From Luidia sarsii (lineage: Eukaryota > Echinodermata > Asteroidea > Paxillosida > Luidiidae): a stretch of 64,000 bases of DNA. The notes under the pieces were generated by a model, which saw nothing but the letters and a program-made list of their open reading frames with translations, did not search any database and was not told the DNA's origin. Shown piece by piece: positions 34,901-48,800 of this stretch (position 1 is the stretch's first letter; each line of letters starts with the position of its first letter). Made by a program: the position numbers and the translations under genes. Where the stretch lies: contig OX465111.1 of the NCBI GenBank assembly GCA_949987565.1, forward strand, positions 11,365,202-11,429,201, given 5' to 3'.

Positions 34901-37900
34901 GGGGCACCCCTCCATATTATTTGATACTGCATCGCGACCACTAAAGATTTTAGATTCTTGACCCTTTCCCCTGTTATCATGCGCATAATTATTTTGATAC
35001 TGTACCTAATTTGTCGACATCGGACATACCTGTTTCATCGGACATACCTGTCACATCGGACATACCTGTCACATCGGACATGCCTGTTTCATCGGACATG
35101 CCTGTCACATCGGACATACCTGTCACATCGGACATGCCTGTCACATCGGACATGCCTGTCACATCGGACATACCTGTTTCATCGGACATACCTGTCACAT
35201 CGGACATGCCTGTTTCATCGGACATACCTGTCACATCGGACATACCTGTCACATCGGACATGCCTGTCACATCGGACATGCCTGTCACATCGGACATACC
35301 TGTCACATCGGACATGCCTGTCACATCGGACATGCCTGTCACATTGGACATACCTGTCACATCGGACATACCTGTCACATCGGACATGCCTGTCACATCG
35401 GACATGCCTGTCACATCGGACATACCTGTCACATCGGACATGCCTGTCACATTGGACATACCTGTCACATCGGACATACCTGTCAAGCGCAACATGTCAA
35501 TTAGTATGCACAGGTCATTACAATTGTATATATTTGCGTACATTTCAAAAGTGTCAGACAGTGGCTTGAATTTCTTTATGAATCATGCTCATTCACTGAT
35601 ATTGCACTGATTTCATGCTTCTGTATACTCTGAGAGAAACTAATTAAACTTTGAAAACAATAAAAACATAAGAAATAAAACTAATGAAAAAAATAAAGAC
35701 AGAAAAAGTGCTGTACACATACATTTAAATCAGAACTGAATAATTTCTCATCTTGGAAAACTAATTCTGACACAGTTTCCTCATGTTTTTATACTTTTTT
35801 AAGTTGAAAATGTCGCAAAAACAGGAATAAAATATTCACTGTGAATAGTTAATTAGCTATTTTTTTCTAAAAAATGCATATTTGATTACACGAACTTTCA
35901 TGTTCATCCGACCTTCAGTTTCTGAGATCAATAGTAGAGCCAACTAGTAATGTCACGGAGAGAAAAAGCCCAGGGTTAAACAATCACAAATCTGCTGGGA
36001 GTGTGTGACGCCATAATGAACAGTGCATTTCAAAACGTAAAGAGGAAGAACAAATGATGTGCACATTTTCAGTATAAATAGATCCAAACAATACACCTGA
36101 CGGAGGGATCTCTCTCTAAGGCATTCTGCCTTAGAGAGAGATCCCGTGTAAAAACGACAGACCATTCATAGATGTTTTGTCTGTTACATCACCATCGACG
36201 CACGTCCTTTGATAGCCTTTGATCAAGGCGCAAGCGTCGAAATTGATAGTCAGGATTGCTCAAGAGCGAGGAGACTAGTTTCAACACCAAACCAACGCAC
36301 GAAGACAGACTACACGACGAACTGCCCGCACGCCCCAAACGCCTTAACATTTGCTACCGTTTCGGTAGCTGATACGGTATGCATTATATGCAAGACTCCT
36401 CACCAATCAAAACATAGATCCGAAGGCGCTAGCGGCGGTGCGCACAGTCCACGACAAACATGTCGGCTACCACATTGTTTACGAGCACGGGCTGGCACGC
36501 GGTGCGGTTTGTCGCGTAGTTTTTCTTCCTGCGTTAGGTTGGTGTTAATCTGGTCTTTAGTCCTCCTAGCTCTTGGCACGCAGGTTGCGCATTTATTTTT
36601 GAAATTGGCGCGCCTTGATCAAAGGCTAGTCCTTCGAAGGTAATGTGACCGAACCGGGAACCGGGGACAACAATGCGTGCTCTGAGTCTGTGCCAAAGTA
36701 AGCGAGCACTCATTATTACGACCCTGGGGAAAACCAAAAGAATTATGTGCCTGCCCATTATTCTCATTATAGTTCTGAAGTGGAGTAAAATTTATAAACT
36801 CGGACCTAATGGGTTGGTATATTGTTAGTGAAAAAAGACATACAAACTCGCGTACTCATCCCCATGGCAAGGATGCCGGTTTAAAAAAAGAAAATACAAA
36901 CTTGGAGTGGCAGTAAGGATAAGGCCTATAATAAGTCTATGCGTGCAGCACACTATCGAGTTTAGCTAACTCCGCCGAGCTGATTAGGTTTATCATAAAG
37001 CGTCTATATCATTGTAGAATAGATAATGATTAAGACAACCTTGGGGTTTCATTTCAGAAATCAAAAAGTTTGGCGCCTTTGACAATGGACAGCAAAGCAG
37101 TTTTGTAAAAATAAAAGGGATGGTTTACCTCTGGGCCCAGTTTCCTGGCCCTGCTTAATGAAGAAGTATGCGCTTATGGGACGCAGTAAGCGCATACTTC
37201 ATTCCATGGATCACTTAAGCAAGTATTCGGCGCTTAAAGAGCTAGCGTGGAAATTCTGTGTTTTATGCATAGGGCAAGATACCTCAAGATATATGCCACG
37301 CAATCATCATCTCCTTGTACAAGAGCAAAGGAGACACATATGACTGCTCTAACTACAGGGGGATCACTCTTCTCTCCATTGCTGGCAATTTGTTTGCCAG
37401 GCTTCTGCTCAACAGACTTGTTCCATGTATTGCCAATGATCATCTCCCAGAAAGTCAGTGTGGTTTTAGAGCCAACGGAGGCACTACTGACATGGTGTTC
37501 GTCCTCCGTCAACTCCAGGAAAAGTGAACGCGAGCAAAATAAGGAGCTCTACGCTACCTTTGTCGATCTAACTAAAGCTTTCGATACTGTGTGTTCTGGC
37601 TTGTGCCCAAGCGTAGTTCAGGGAACGGTAGTTGGGGTTAGACCAGAGAGTGACAACCAGTACATCAAATGAATGAGTGGCCAGAGGACAGGGCTTTGGA
37701 ATCCAAACACTCAATTTAATGTACGGTGAACTGTTGAAAAAGAGCACACAGAATCACAAAATAGTTCAGCACGAACAACAGAATGATGAGACACTACAAA
37801 GGACCACACATATAAGAAGAAGAAGGTTAGAAATAGGGAAACACAAGAAAAGCCTTAACTACAGGGATCGCTCCAGCGTGACGATCGAGAGAGTTCCGAG

Positions 37901-39797
37901 TAGGACGATTAGTACAGGGATCACTCCGAATCAAACCGTAGAGAAAACAGAGTCTTAGGGAAGATATAGCTGAAAGTAAAGAGAACAGGTGAAGGAGTGA
38001 GCAAGGAGAGGAGTAGGGAAAAACAAGTCATGAGTCCATCTAGGGAGAGAAAAGGAGGAAAGACAGTCGAAGAGCAGGAGAATCATGAAGGGAGAATATA
38101 ACGTTACACTAAAATCTATAACGGTACACATTAAGCCTAAACATGCGAACGAACAAGGACGAAATAGTGGAAGGAAAGCACAAAAGGAAGACAGGACTTA
38201 CATGACAGTGCGAGAGGGTCGGCTAAACAAACAACTGGGAGTTCTGGTAAATAGTCGAAGCTCTACTGGGTCGAGAAGGTGACGAAAAAACGGTGAGAAA
38301 CTGAGGTCGAAACAATGGCTGGGAGAAACGTGACTGAGCGTCGGGGTCATCGGTCAAAAAACAAGTGCGCCCTCAGGAGACTGACCTGGAGAGGCAGGGC
38401 GGCTGCGACACTGTGAGTATTTAGGAAAGGCCTGTGGCTGGTCCTAGAGCACCTAGGCTGCCCTCGAAAACTCCTGAACATGGTGATGATACAACTGCAC
38501 GAAAACCAACGCGGCCAGATCCGTCTCGACGGTGACCTGTCGGAGCCATTCTCCATGTCCAATGATGCGAAGCAGGGTTGTGTCTTGGCACCAACTCTCT
38601 TCAGCCTCTTCTTCAGTATGAAGACCTCGACGATACGGACGGCATCTATGTCAGGTACCGGATGGCAGCCTGTTCAATCTACGACGCTTGCAGGCCCACA
38701 CCAAGACACAGGAGAGGCTGATACGGGACCTCCTCTTCGCAGTTGACGCTGCGGCTGCCCTCGTCCCTCACACGGAACAAGCTCTACAGCGCATCACATC
38801 CTGCTTTGCTGTTACTGGTCAGCTCTTTGGCCTCGAGGTCAGTCTAAAGAAGATGGTAGTCCTTCACCAACCTGCCCCCGGAAAGAACATCATCCACCTC
38901 ACATCACTATCAACGATTCAGAGCTAAAATCAGTAATTCTGTTTATCTACCTGGGATGTACCATCTCTGCTGATGCCAGGAATGTCGAGGAAATTGATAA
39001 CATACTGGCAAAAGCCGATAGCGCCTTTGACAGATTGTAAAAAAAAATGTTTGGAACAACAAGATTCTGAAGACCAAGTCCAAGATCAGCGTATACCGTG
39101 CCGTGGTCTAGCTAACCAGCCTTCTCTACGGCTTTGAGGCCTGGGTCACGTATCGCAGCCACCTCCGTCTCCTTGAGCGTTTCCTTCAGCGCTGTCTTCG
39201 CACCATACTTAACATACACTGGAGTGACATCATCTCAAATGTTGAAGTCCTTGAAAAGTCTGCAGTCCCCAGCATTGAAGCCTTGCTCCTGCCTAAGGTA
39301 CCAGCTCCGATGGGCGGGGCATGTTATGGGGCATCTTATGGCGGCAGAGCCTTCAGTGTTGCAGCCCCCTCCCTTTGGAACAAGCTCCCATCACATATCA
39401 GAAGCTGTTCATGTATTGACATTTTTCAGCGTCATTTGAAGACTTTCCTTTTTAGGCAATTTTTTTTAGGACTAATCGAATACGATTTCCTGGTAATGTA
39501 ATAGTCATTTGAATTGAAATTTTCAGTAGCTGGTCATGATTTCATGTGACAGCCTGCAATATTATTTTTAATTAATAAAAAAAAACGTAATTGTTTTAAA
39601 ACATTGAACATAATTTCATTTTTATCTGTTTAGGAGGTCCAGATATTTTACAAAAAGCCTTTATAACCAAATAATTGTTAATACCTTGCATGTAGTAATT
39701 TTGTAATTTTGTAATTTTGTAACTTGTTTTGGTTTTTATCTTTGTATACAGCGCTTTGAGGCCTATTTGGCATTTTGGGCGCTTTGTAAATATACTT

Positions 39798-39828
<31 letters not shown>

Positions 39829-42800
39829 TATGTTACTTTCCAGAATGGAGGACTACCGTTTGCGTAAGGTTGTCTTGTATGGCGAACTTTCCACAGGCCA
39901 TCGTGACGGGGGCGCTCCAAAAAAGCGCTTCAAAGACTGTCTTAAGAAGTCCCTTAGTGTCTGCCATATAGACTGTCTATTATGGCCAGCGACCGTGGTG
40001 CCGTACAGTCAACAAGGCCGTCTCGCAATTTGAAAAACCCCGTAAACACGCTCTCAGTGTACATCAAACGACAGAGGAGGACAGATTGAGCCACCGCAGG
40101 AAACCCAGACGCGACCTTCAACTGCAGGCACTGCACGAGGTCTAGCATGTCAGGCATCGGCCTCGTCAGTCAAGCACGAGCCTGCAGTCAGCGTGGACAG
40201 TGACCCCCTTTGATCTTCGTTCGCGATATATATTATATAAAATGATGCGGCAGCAAAAAACATGCGGCAGGCAGGGTTGAGAAACTCATATATTTAATTG
40301 TTGTACTTGGCTTATTATAGGCAACTGCAACGAGGCTTTGGTGGCTATAGAAATCTTGCCACCGGGGGATAGCTGCGTATGTGAGCATGGAGATCAATTC
40401 CTCGAAGACGAGTACTGAAACAGAAGCACTGGATATAAAAGCGGGATTATCAGATTTACCTGCTATTTCTCCACAGAAACCACTACCACCACAGCAGACC
40501 CAAGTACCACAGAAACCACTACCACCACAGCAGACCCAAATACCACAGAAACCACTACCACCACAGAGGCCTCAACTACCACAGCAACCCAAAACACCAC
40601 AACGGACTCAAATACCACAGAAACCACTACCACCACAGCAGACTCAAGTACCACAGCAACCACTACCACCACAGAGGTCTCAACTACTATAGGTAAGGTT
40701 TTTTCAGCCAGTAAATAATGCGAAACACACTCATTGAGCCTTATTCTACCAAAGTATCCATTTTTGAGAAAATATTATCCTTTAGCGGCCTTTTCCCACA
40801 ATATTATCCCTTAGATGCATGGTATTTTTTTAAAACCCGAGGTCGAGCTTGTTCCTAAGAAAAGTATCTCCCTTGTTCAGCAACCAGAACCCAAACAATG
40901 CCAGCACCCTTGGTTTGTATAGCACCACCAATAATCCTGCGATTTAACACCCAAAAGCAATGAACAACTTGGGGATATTTTCCCTAACAAAAACATTCAT
41001 TAAGGTGATATACAAAAATGTTGCAAACTGCTTACTGACTAAAATTACCAAAATGTAAATGTTAAAATTTAGTGGGCCTGACGTTTCGATCCTAGCAGGA
41101 CCTTTCTCAAAGGCAGAGAGAAAGGTCCTGCTAGGATCGATGCCTTTGAGAAAGGTCCTGCTAGGATCGAAACGTCAGGCCCACTAAATTTTAACAAAAA
41201 CATTGATTGCTTAACAAACATGCCAAAAACATTGGGGAATGTTCGTCCGGGCTTAACTTCCCAAGCCCAAATAACAACCCCAGTTGCAGGCTATTCTGAT
41301 TTCGTTTAGGGGCCAGATCAAAGTTTCTGCTCTGCTTACTTGAGGAACAAATCCCCCGATAATAACCCATACCGGCCACTTTAACCCATTTCTATACCGT
41401 CACATCAAACACTGAGATGAAATGATCTTACTTAAAACCCTTTAAACTCAGGCCCATTTTTGTGAGTTTTGCATGTGCTGTGATTTGGTCCTCACAAGTC
41501 CACTTTTCTTGTCTATGACCGCTCCGAAAGGTGCAGCCGAGAAGATCGACCATGGGCACGCACATGGCTCCAGATCCTTCCTTTGCTTCCCTCTTCATGG
41601 GTGACCTTGAGGAACGCATGCTCAGTGAGGCTCCATGCCGTCCCTGGATTTGGTGGAGTTACATAGATGACGTTTTCTTCATTTGGACTAGGGACAGTAG
41701 CAGCTTGAATGCTTTCTTCGACCACATCAATTCCTTTCACAGGACTATCAAATTCACTTTCTGGATGTCACCTTCGGCACTCAAACAAAAGCCACGAACC
41801 AGGTCCCAAGAACAAGCCCAAGGTTCCCCTAGTTACTTCCTACCATCCTTCTCTTCCTCCTCTCAGGAAGATACATGTAATTAAGGAAAACCACCATATT
41901 CTCCACACTTCAGATCGTCTGGCTGATGCCATTCCAAATTCGCCTGTTTTGGCTTTCAGGCGCCCCCGTAACATGCGTGACTTAATTGTCCGAGCAGAGG
42001 TTCCCCCTTTGGACTCTTCACCTCCCGCTAAATTTGGTACATTTAAGTGTACCTTGAAATGCATTATTTGCGAGACACATGTCAAGGAAATAGACACTTT
42101 CAATGGATATTCTTCTGGAACTACCCACACGACCTACATGTATGGCTCTATCACGTGCACTACCTCAAACATCATATACCTCATTTATTGTAGAGTTTGT
42201 AATGTTTAGTATGTTGGCAATACCAAAAACACCCCAGAAAATGTATCTATGGCCATAGGTCTACAATCAAAACCGGTAAAATGGACACCCCTGTTGGGTA
42301 TCACTTCAATCTCCCTGATCATTCGATATCAGATATGAGTGTACTGGGCATAGAATCCCTTGGTCACCGTAGTAATGCTGTCCGTCTTAGCCGTGAGAAA
42401 ATGTGGATGAAGTGTCTTCGGACTTTTCAACCACATGGTCTCAACATCCAGGAGGGTAATTACTAACACCATATGCAGCTTTCTGATAATCCTTCTTTTG
42501 TGTTCACTCCTTCACACTTCTCTCTTTGATCTTTCCCCCTCTTCTCACTAATCCCTACCCTACTCCTTGCCCTTCTCTTTGATCTTTCCCCCTCTTCTCA
42601 CTAATCCCTACCCTACTCCTTGCCCTTCCCTCTGATCTCACTCTACCAGCTTGACTCTTTGTCCTTTGTTGTTCATCCGTGTTCTATTCACTCTCTTCCC
42701 CCTTTCTTCGTGTAAATGTATCTGTTTGTCCTTGTCACTCTGCCTTTGAGAAAGGTCCTGCTAGGATGAAAACGTCAGGCCCACTAAATTTTAAGATTTG

Positions 42801-45800
42801 CATTTTGGTAATTTTAGTCAGTAAGCAGTTTGCAACATTTTTGTATATATATATATATATCACCTTAGTTACTATAGGGTTAACGTACCATTGTTCTTCC
42901 ATCTTAGCTATCCAGCCCTTACATGTTGGCCTTCCTTAATAGTCAACTATGGTCTTGACCGGTGTGGGCTGCCAGTCAGAGGCAATTTAACAACGAACTG
43001 CAGAACAGTATATCTCCAGGGATCATGTCACATCCCCACTTTCATTTAGATGCAAACAACTAATTAACTCTGGATAAACGGGGTTTACGACATTTGGTTG
43101 TTTGCATCTGAATGATAGCGGGGAAGTGATCCCTGCAGATACATGTATACCGTAAGGCAGTTAATGGTTGAATTGCTTGTGACCCTTTCCTTCATCACTA
43201 CATGTCCCCTGCGATCTACTAAGTACATGTACGGTATATTACCACTGCTAGTCTCATTAGTCTATATCACCCTCATTTCCAGGACAAGAGTTGCAAACCA
43301 GCTCTATACCTCTTGGGATCTAATAACATTACTTTCACCCTCACCTTGATTCCTACCCCCTCAGTTTCAGATATTGTCCTCTTGGATCCCTCAATTTTAA
43401 CCTTGGTCAACCACTGATTCTGCCTAACGTGTTTGACCTGATCAGCCAGTCTCTGTTCTGTGATGTGTAACATACCCTAATTAGTAACCATACAGTTTTA
43501 TCGATCATTCTTGTCCAGAACCTATGTATGCCCTATATTACCAGGGTTACTTCTTAAATAACATTCAATCCCTTTTCTATTGTGTTTTCTCCACCACACC
43601 ATCCACAACCACCGCACCAGCCACAACTACCCCAACATCCACAACCACCCCAACATCCACAACCACCACAACATCCACAACCACCACGCCTGACACAACC
43701 ACCACACCACCCACAACCACCACGCCTGACACAACCACCCCAACATCCACAACCACCCCAACATCCACAAGCACCCCAACAACCATAACCACCACGCCTG
43801 ACACAACCACCACGCCTGACACAACCACCCCAACATCCACAACCACCCCAACATCCACAAGCACCACACCACCCAACACCACCACGTTTGACACAACCAC
43901 CCCTACATCCACTACCACCCCATCTTCCACCACCACCACAACATCCACATCCACCACGTTTGACACAACCACCCCAACATTCACTACCACAACGCCTGAC
44001 ACAACCACCCCAACATCCACACCCACCACGCCTGACACAACCACCCCAACATCCACAACCACCACGCCTGACACAACAACCCCAACATCCACTACCACCA
44101 CAACATCGACAACCACCACGCCTGACACAACCACCCAAGCATCCACTACCACCCCAACATCCAGTACCACCCCAACATCCACAACCACCACGCCTGACAC
44201 AACCACCCCAACACCCACAACCACCACGCCTGACACAACCACCCCAACATCCACAACCACCACGCCTGACACAACCGCCCCAACACCCACAACCACCACG
44301 CCTGACACAACCACCCCAACATCCACAACCACGACGCCTGACACAACCACCCCAACAACCATAACCACCACGCCTGACACAACCACCCCAACACCCACAA
44401 CCACCACGCCTGACACAACCACCCCAACATCCACAACCACCCCAACATCCCCAACCACCACGCCACCCACCACCACCACGTTTGACACAACCACCCCAAC
44501 ATCCACTACCACCCCATCTTCCACCACCACCACAACATCCACAACTACCACGCCTGACACAACCACCCCAACATCCACAACCACCACGCCTGACACAACC
44601 ACCCCAACATCCACAACAACCACGCCTGACACAACCACCCCAACAACCATAACCACCACGCCTGACACAACCACCACAACATCCACAACCACCACGCCTG
44701 ACACAACCACCCCAACATCCACTACCACCACAACATCCACAACCACCTCATCATCCACAACTACCCCAACATCCACTACCACCACAACATCCACAACCAC
44801 CCCATCATCCACAACTACCCCAACATCCACTACCACCACAACATCCACAACCACCACGCCTGACACAACCACCACACCACCCATAACCACCACGCCTGAC
44901 ACAACAACCCCAACATCCACTACCACCACAACATCCACAACCACCACGCCTGACACAACCACCCCAGCATCCACTACCACCCCAACATCCACAACCACCA
45001 CGCCTGACACAACCACCCCAACACCCACAACCACCACGCCTGACACAACCACCCCAACATCCACAACCACCCCAACATCCACAACCACCACACCACCCAC
45101 CACCACCACGTTTGACACAACCACCCCAACACCCACTACCACCCCATCTTCCACCACCACCACAACATCCACAACCACCACGCCTGACACAACCACCCCA
45201 ACTTCCACAACCACCACGCCTGACACAACCACCCCAACAACCATAACCACCACGCCTGACACAACCACCCCGACATCCACAACCACCACGCCTGACACAA
45301 CCACCCCAACAACCATAACCACCACGCCTGACACAACCACCACAACATCCACAACCACCACGCCTGACACAACCACCCCAACATCCACTACCACCGCAAC
45401 ATCCACAACCAACCCATCATCCACAACTACCCCAACATCCACTTCCACCACAACATCCACAACCACCACGCCTGACACAACCACCACACCACCCACGACC
45501 AGCACGCCTGACACAACCACCCCAACATCGACTACCACCACAACATCCACAACCACCACGCCTGACACAACCACCCCAGCATCCACTACCACCCCAACAT
45601 CCACAACCATGACGCCTGACACAACCACCCCAACAGCCACAACCACCACGCCTGACACAACCACCCCAACATCCACAACCACCCCAACATCCACAACCAC
45701 CACAACACCCACCACCACCACGTTTGACACAACCACCCCAACATCCACTACCACCCCATCTTCCACCACCACCACAACATCCACAACCACCACGCCTGAC

Positions 45801-48800
45801 ACAACCACCCCAACATCCACAACCACCACGCCTGACACAACCACCCCAACATCCACAACCACCACGCCTGACACAACCACCCCAACAACCATAACCACCA
45901 CGCTTGACACAACCACCCCAACATCCACTACCACGACAACATCCACAACCACCCCATCATCAACAACTACCCCAACATCCACTACCACCACAACATCCAC
46001 AACCACCACGCCTGACACAACCACCACACCACCCACAACCACCACGCCTGACACAACAACCCCAACATCCACTACCACCACAACATCCACAACCACCACG
46101 CCTGACACAACCACCCCAGCATCCACTACCACCCCAACATCCACAACCACCACGCCTGACACAACCACCCCAACACCCACAACCACCACGCCTGACACAA
46201 CCACCCCAACATCCACAACCACCCCAACATCCTCAACCACCACACCACCCACCACCACCACGTTTGACACAACCACCCCAACATCCACTACCACCCCATC
46301 TTCCACCACCACCACAACATCCACAACCACCACGCCTGACACAACCACCCCAACTTCCACAACCACCACGCCTGACACAACCACCCCAACAACCATAACC
46401 AACACGCCTGACACAACCACCCCGACATCCACAACCACCACGCCTGACACAACCACCCCAACAACCATAACCACCACGCCTGACACAACCACCACAACAT
46501 CCACAACCACCACGCCTGACACAACCACCACAACATCCACTACCACCACAACATCCACAACCACCCCATCATCCACAACTACCCCAACATCCACTACCAC
46601 CACAACATCCACAACCACCACGCCTGACACAACCACCACACCACCCACAACCACCACGCCTGACACAACCACCCCAACATCCACTACCACCACAACATCC
46701 ACAACCACCACGCCTGACACAACCACCCCAGATTCCACTACCACCCCAACATCCACAACCACCACGCCTGACACAACCACCCCAACACCCACAACCACCA
46801 CTCCTGACACAACCACCCCAACATCCCCAACCACCCCAACATCCACAACCACCACACCACCCACCACCACCACGTTTGACACAACCACCCCAACATCCAC
46901 TACCACCCAATCTTCCACCACCACCACAACATCCACAACCACCACGTTTGACACAACCACCCCAACATCCACTACCACCCCATCTACCACAACATCCACA
47001 ACCACCACGCCTGACACAACCACCCCAACATCCACAACCACCCCAACATCCACAACCACCCCAACATCCACAACCACCACACCACCCACCACCACCACGT
47101 TTGACACAACCACCCCAACATCCACAACCACCCCAACATCCACAACCACCACACCACCCACCACCACCACGTTTGACACAACCACCACAACATCCACTAC
47201 AATCACAACATCCACAACCACCACGCCTGACACAACCACCCCAGATTCCACTACCACCCCAACACCAACAACCACCACGCCTGACACAACCACCCCAACA
47301 TCCACAACCACCCCAACATCCACAACCACCACACCACCCACCACCACCACGTTTGACACAACCACCCCAACATCCACTACCACCCCATCTTCCACCACCA
47401 CCACAACATCCACAACCACCACGCCTGACACAACCACCCAAACATCCACTACCACCACGCCTGACACAACCACCACGCCTGACACAACCACGACGCCTGA
47501 CACAACCACGACGCCTGACACAACCACCCCAAAATCTACAACCACCCCAAGATCCACAACCACCACACCACCCACCACCACCACCACGTTTGACACAACC
47601 ACCCCAACATCCACTACCACCACGCCTGACACAACCACCACGCCTGACACAACCACCCCAACATCCACAACCACCCCAACATCCACAACCACCACACCAC
47701 CCACCACCACCACCACGTTTGACACAACCACCCCAACATCCACTACCACCCCATCTTCCACCACCACCACAACATCCACAACCACCCCAACATCCACTAC
47801 CACAACGCCTGACACAACCACCCCAACATCCACAACCACCCCATCATCCACTACCACCACAACATCCACAACCACCACGTTTGACACGACCACCCCAACA
47901 TCCACTACCACAACGCCTGACACAACCACCCCAACATCCACAACCACCCCATCATCCACTACCACCATAACATCCACAACCACCACGCCTGACACAACCA
48001 CCCCAACTTCCACAACCACCACGCCTGACACAACCACCCCAACAACCATAACCACCACGCTTGACACAACCACCCCAACATCCACAACCACCACGCCTGA
48101 CACAACCACCCCAACACCCACAACCACCACGCCTGACACAACCACCCCAACATCCACAACCACCCCAACATCCACAACCACCACACCACCCACCACCACC
48201 ACGTTTGACACAACCACCACGCCTGACACAACCACGACGCCTGACACAACCACGACGCCTGACACAACCACCCCAAAATCTACAACCACCCCAACATCCA
48301 CAACCACCACATCACCCACCACCACCACCACGTTTGACACAATCACCCCAACATCCACTACCACCACAACATCCACAACCACCATGTATGACACAACCAC
48401 CCCAACATCCACTACCACCACGCCTGACACAACCACCCCAACATCCACAACCACCCCAACATCCACAACCACCACACCACCCACCACCACCACCACGTTT
48501 GACACAACCACCCCAACATCCACTACCACCCCATCTTCCACCACCACCACAACATCCACAACCACCCCAACATCCACTACCACAACGCCTGACACAACCA
48601 CCCCAACATCCACAACCACCCCATCATCCACTACCACCACAACATCCACAACCACCACGCTTGACACAACCACCCCAACATCCACTACCACAACGCCTGA
48701 CACAACAACCCCAACATCCACAACCACCCCAACATCCACAACCACCACACCAGCCACAACCACCACAACATCCACAACCACCCCAACATCCACAACCACC

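Noticed and set aside
2115..35486. CRISPR-like regular arrays
   Set aside because: Units are contiguous without spacers and the genome is eukaryotic.
36209..36643. 144-codon frame
   Set aside because: It spans both arms of a foldback element; the inverted arms explain it.
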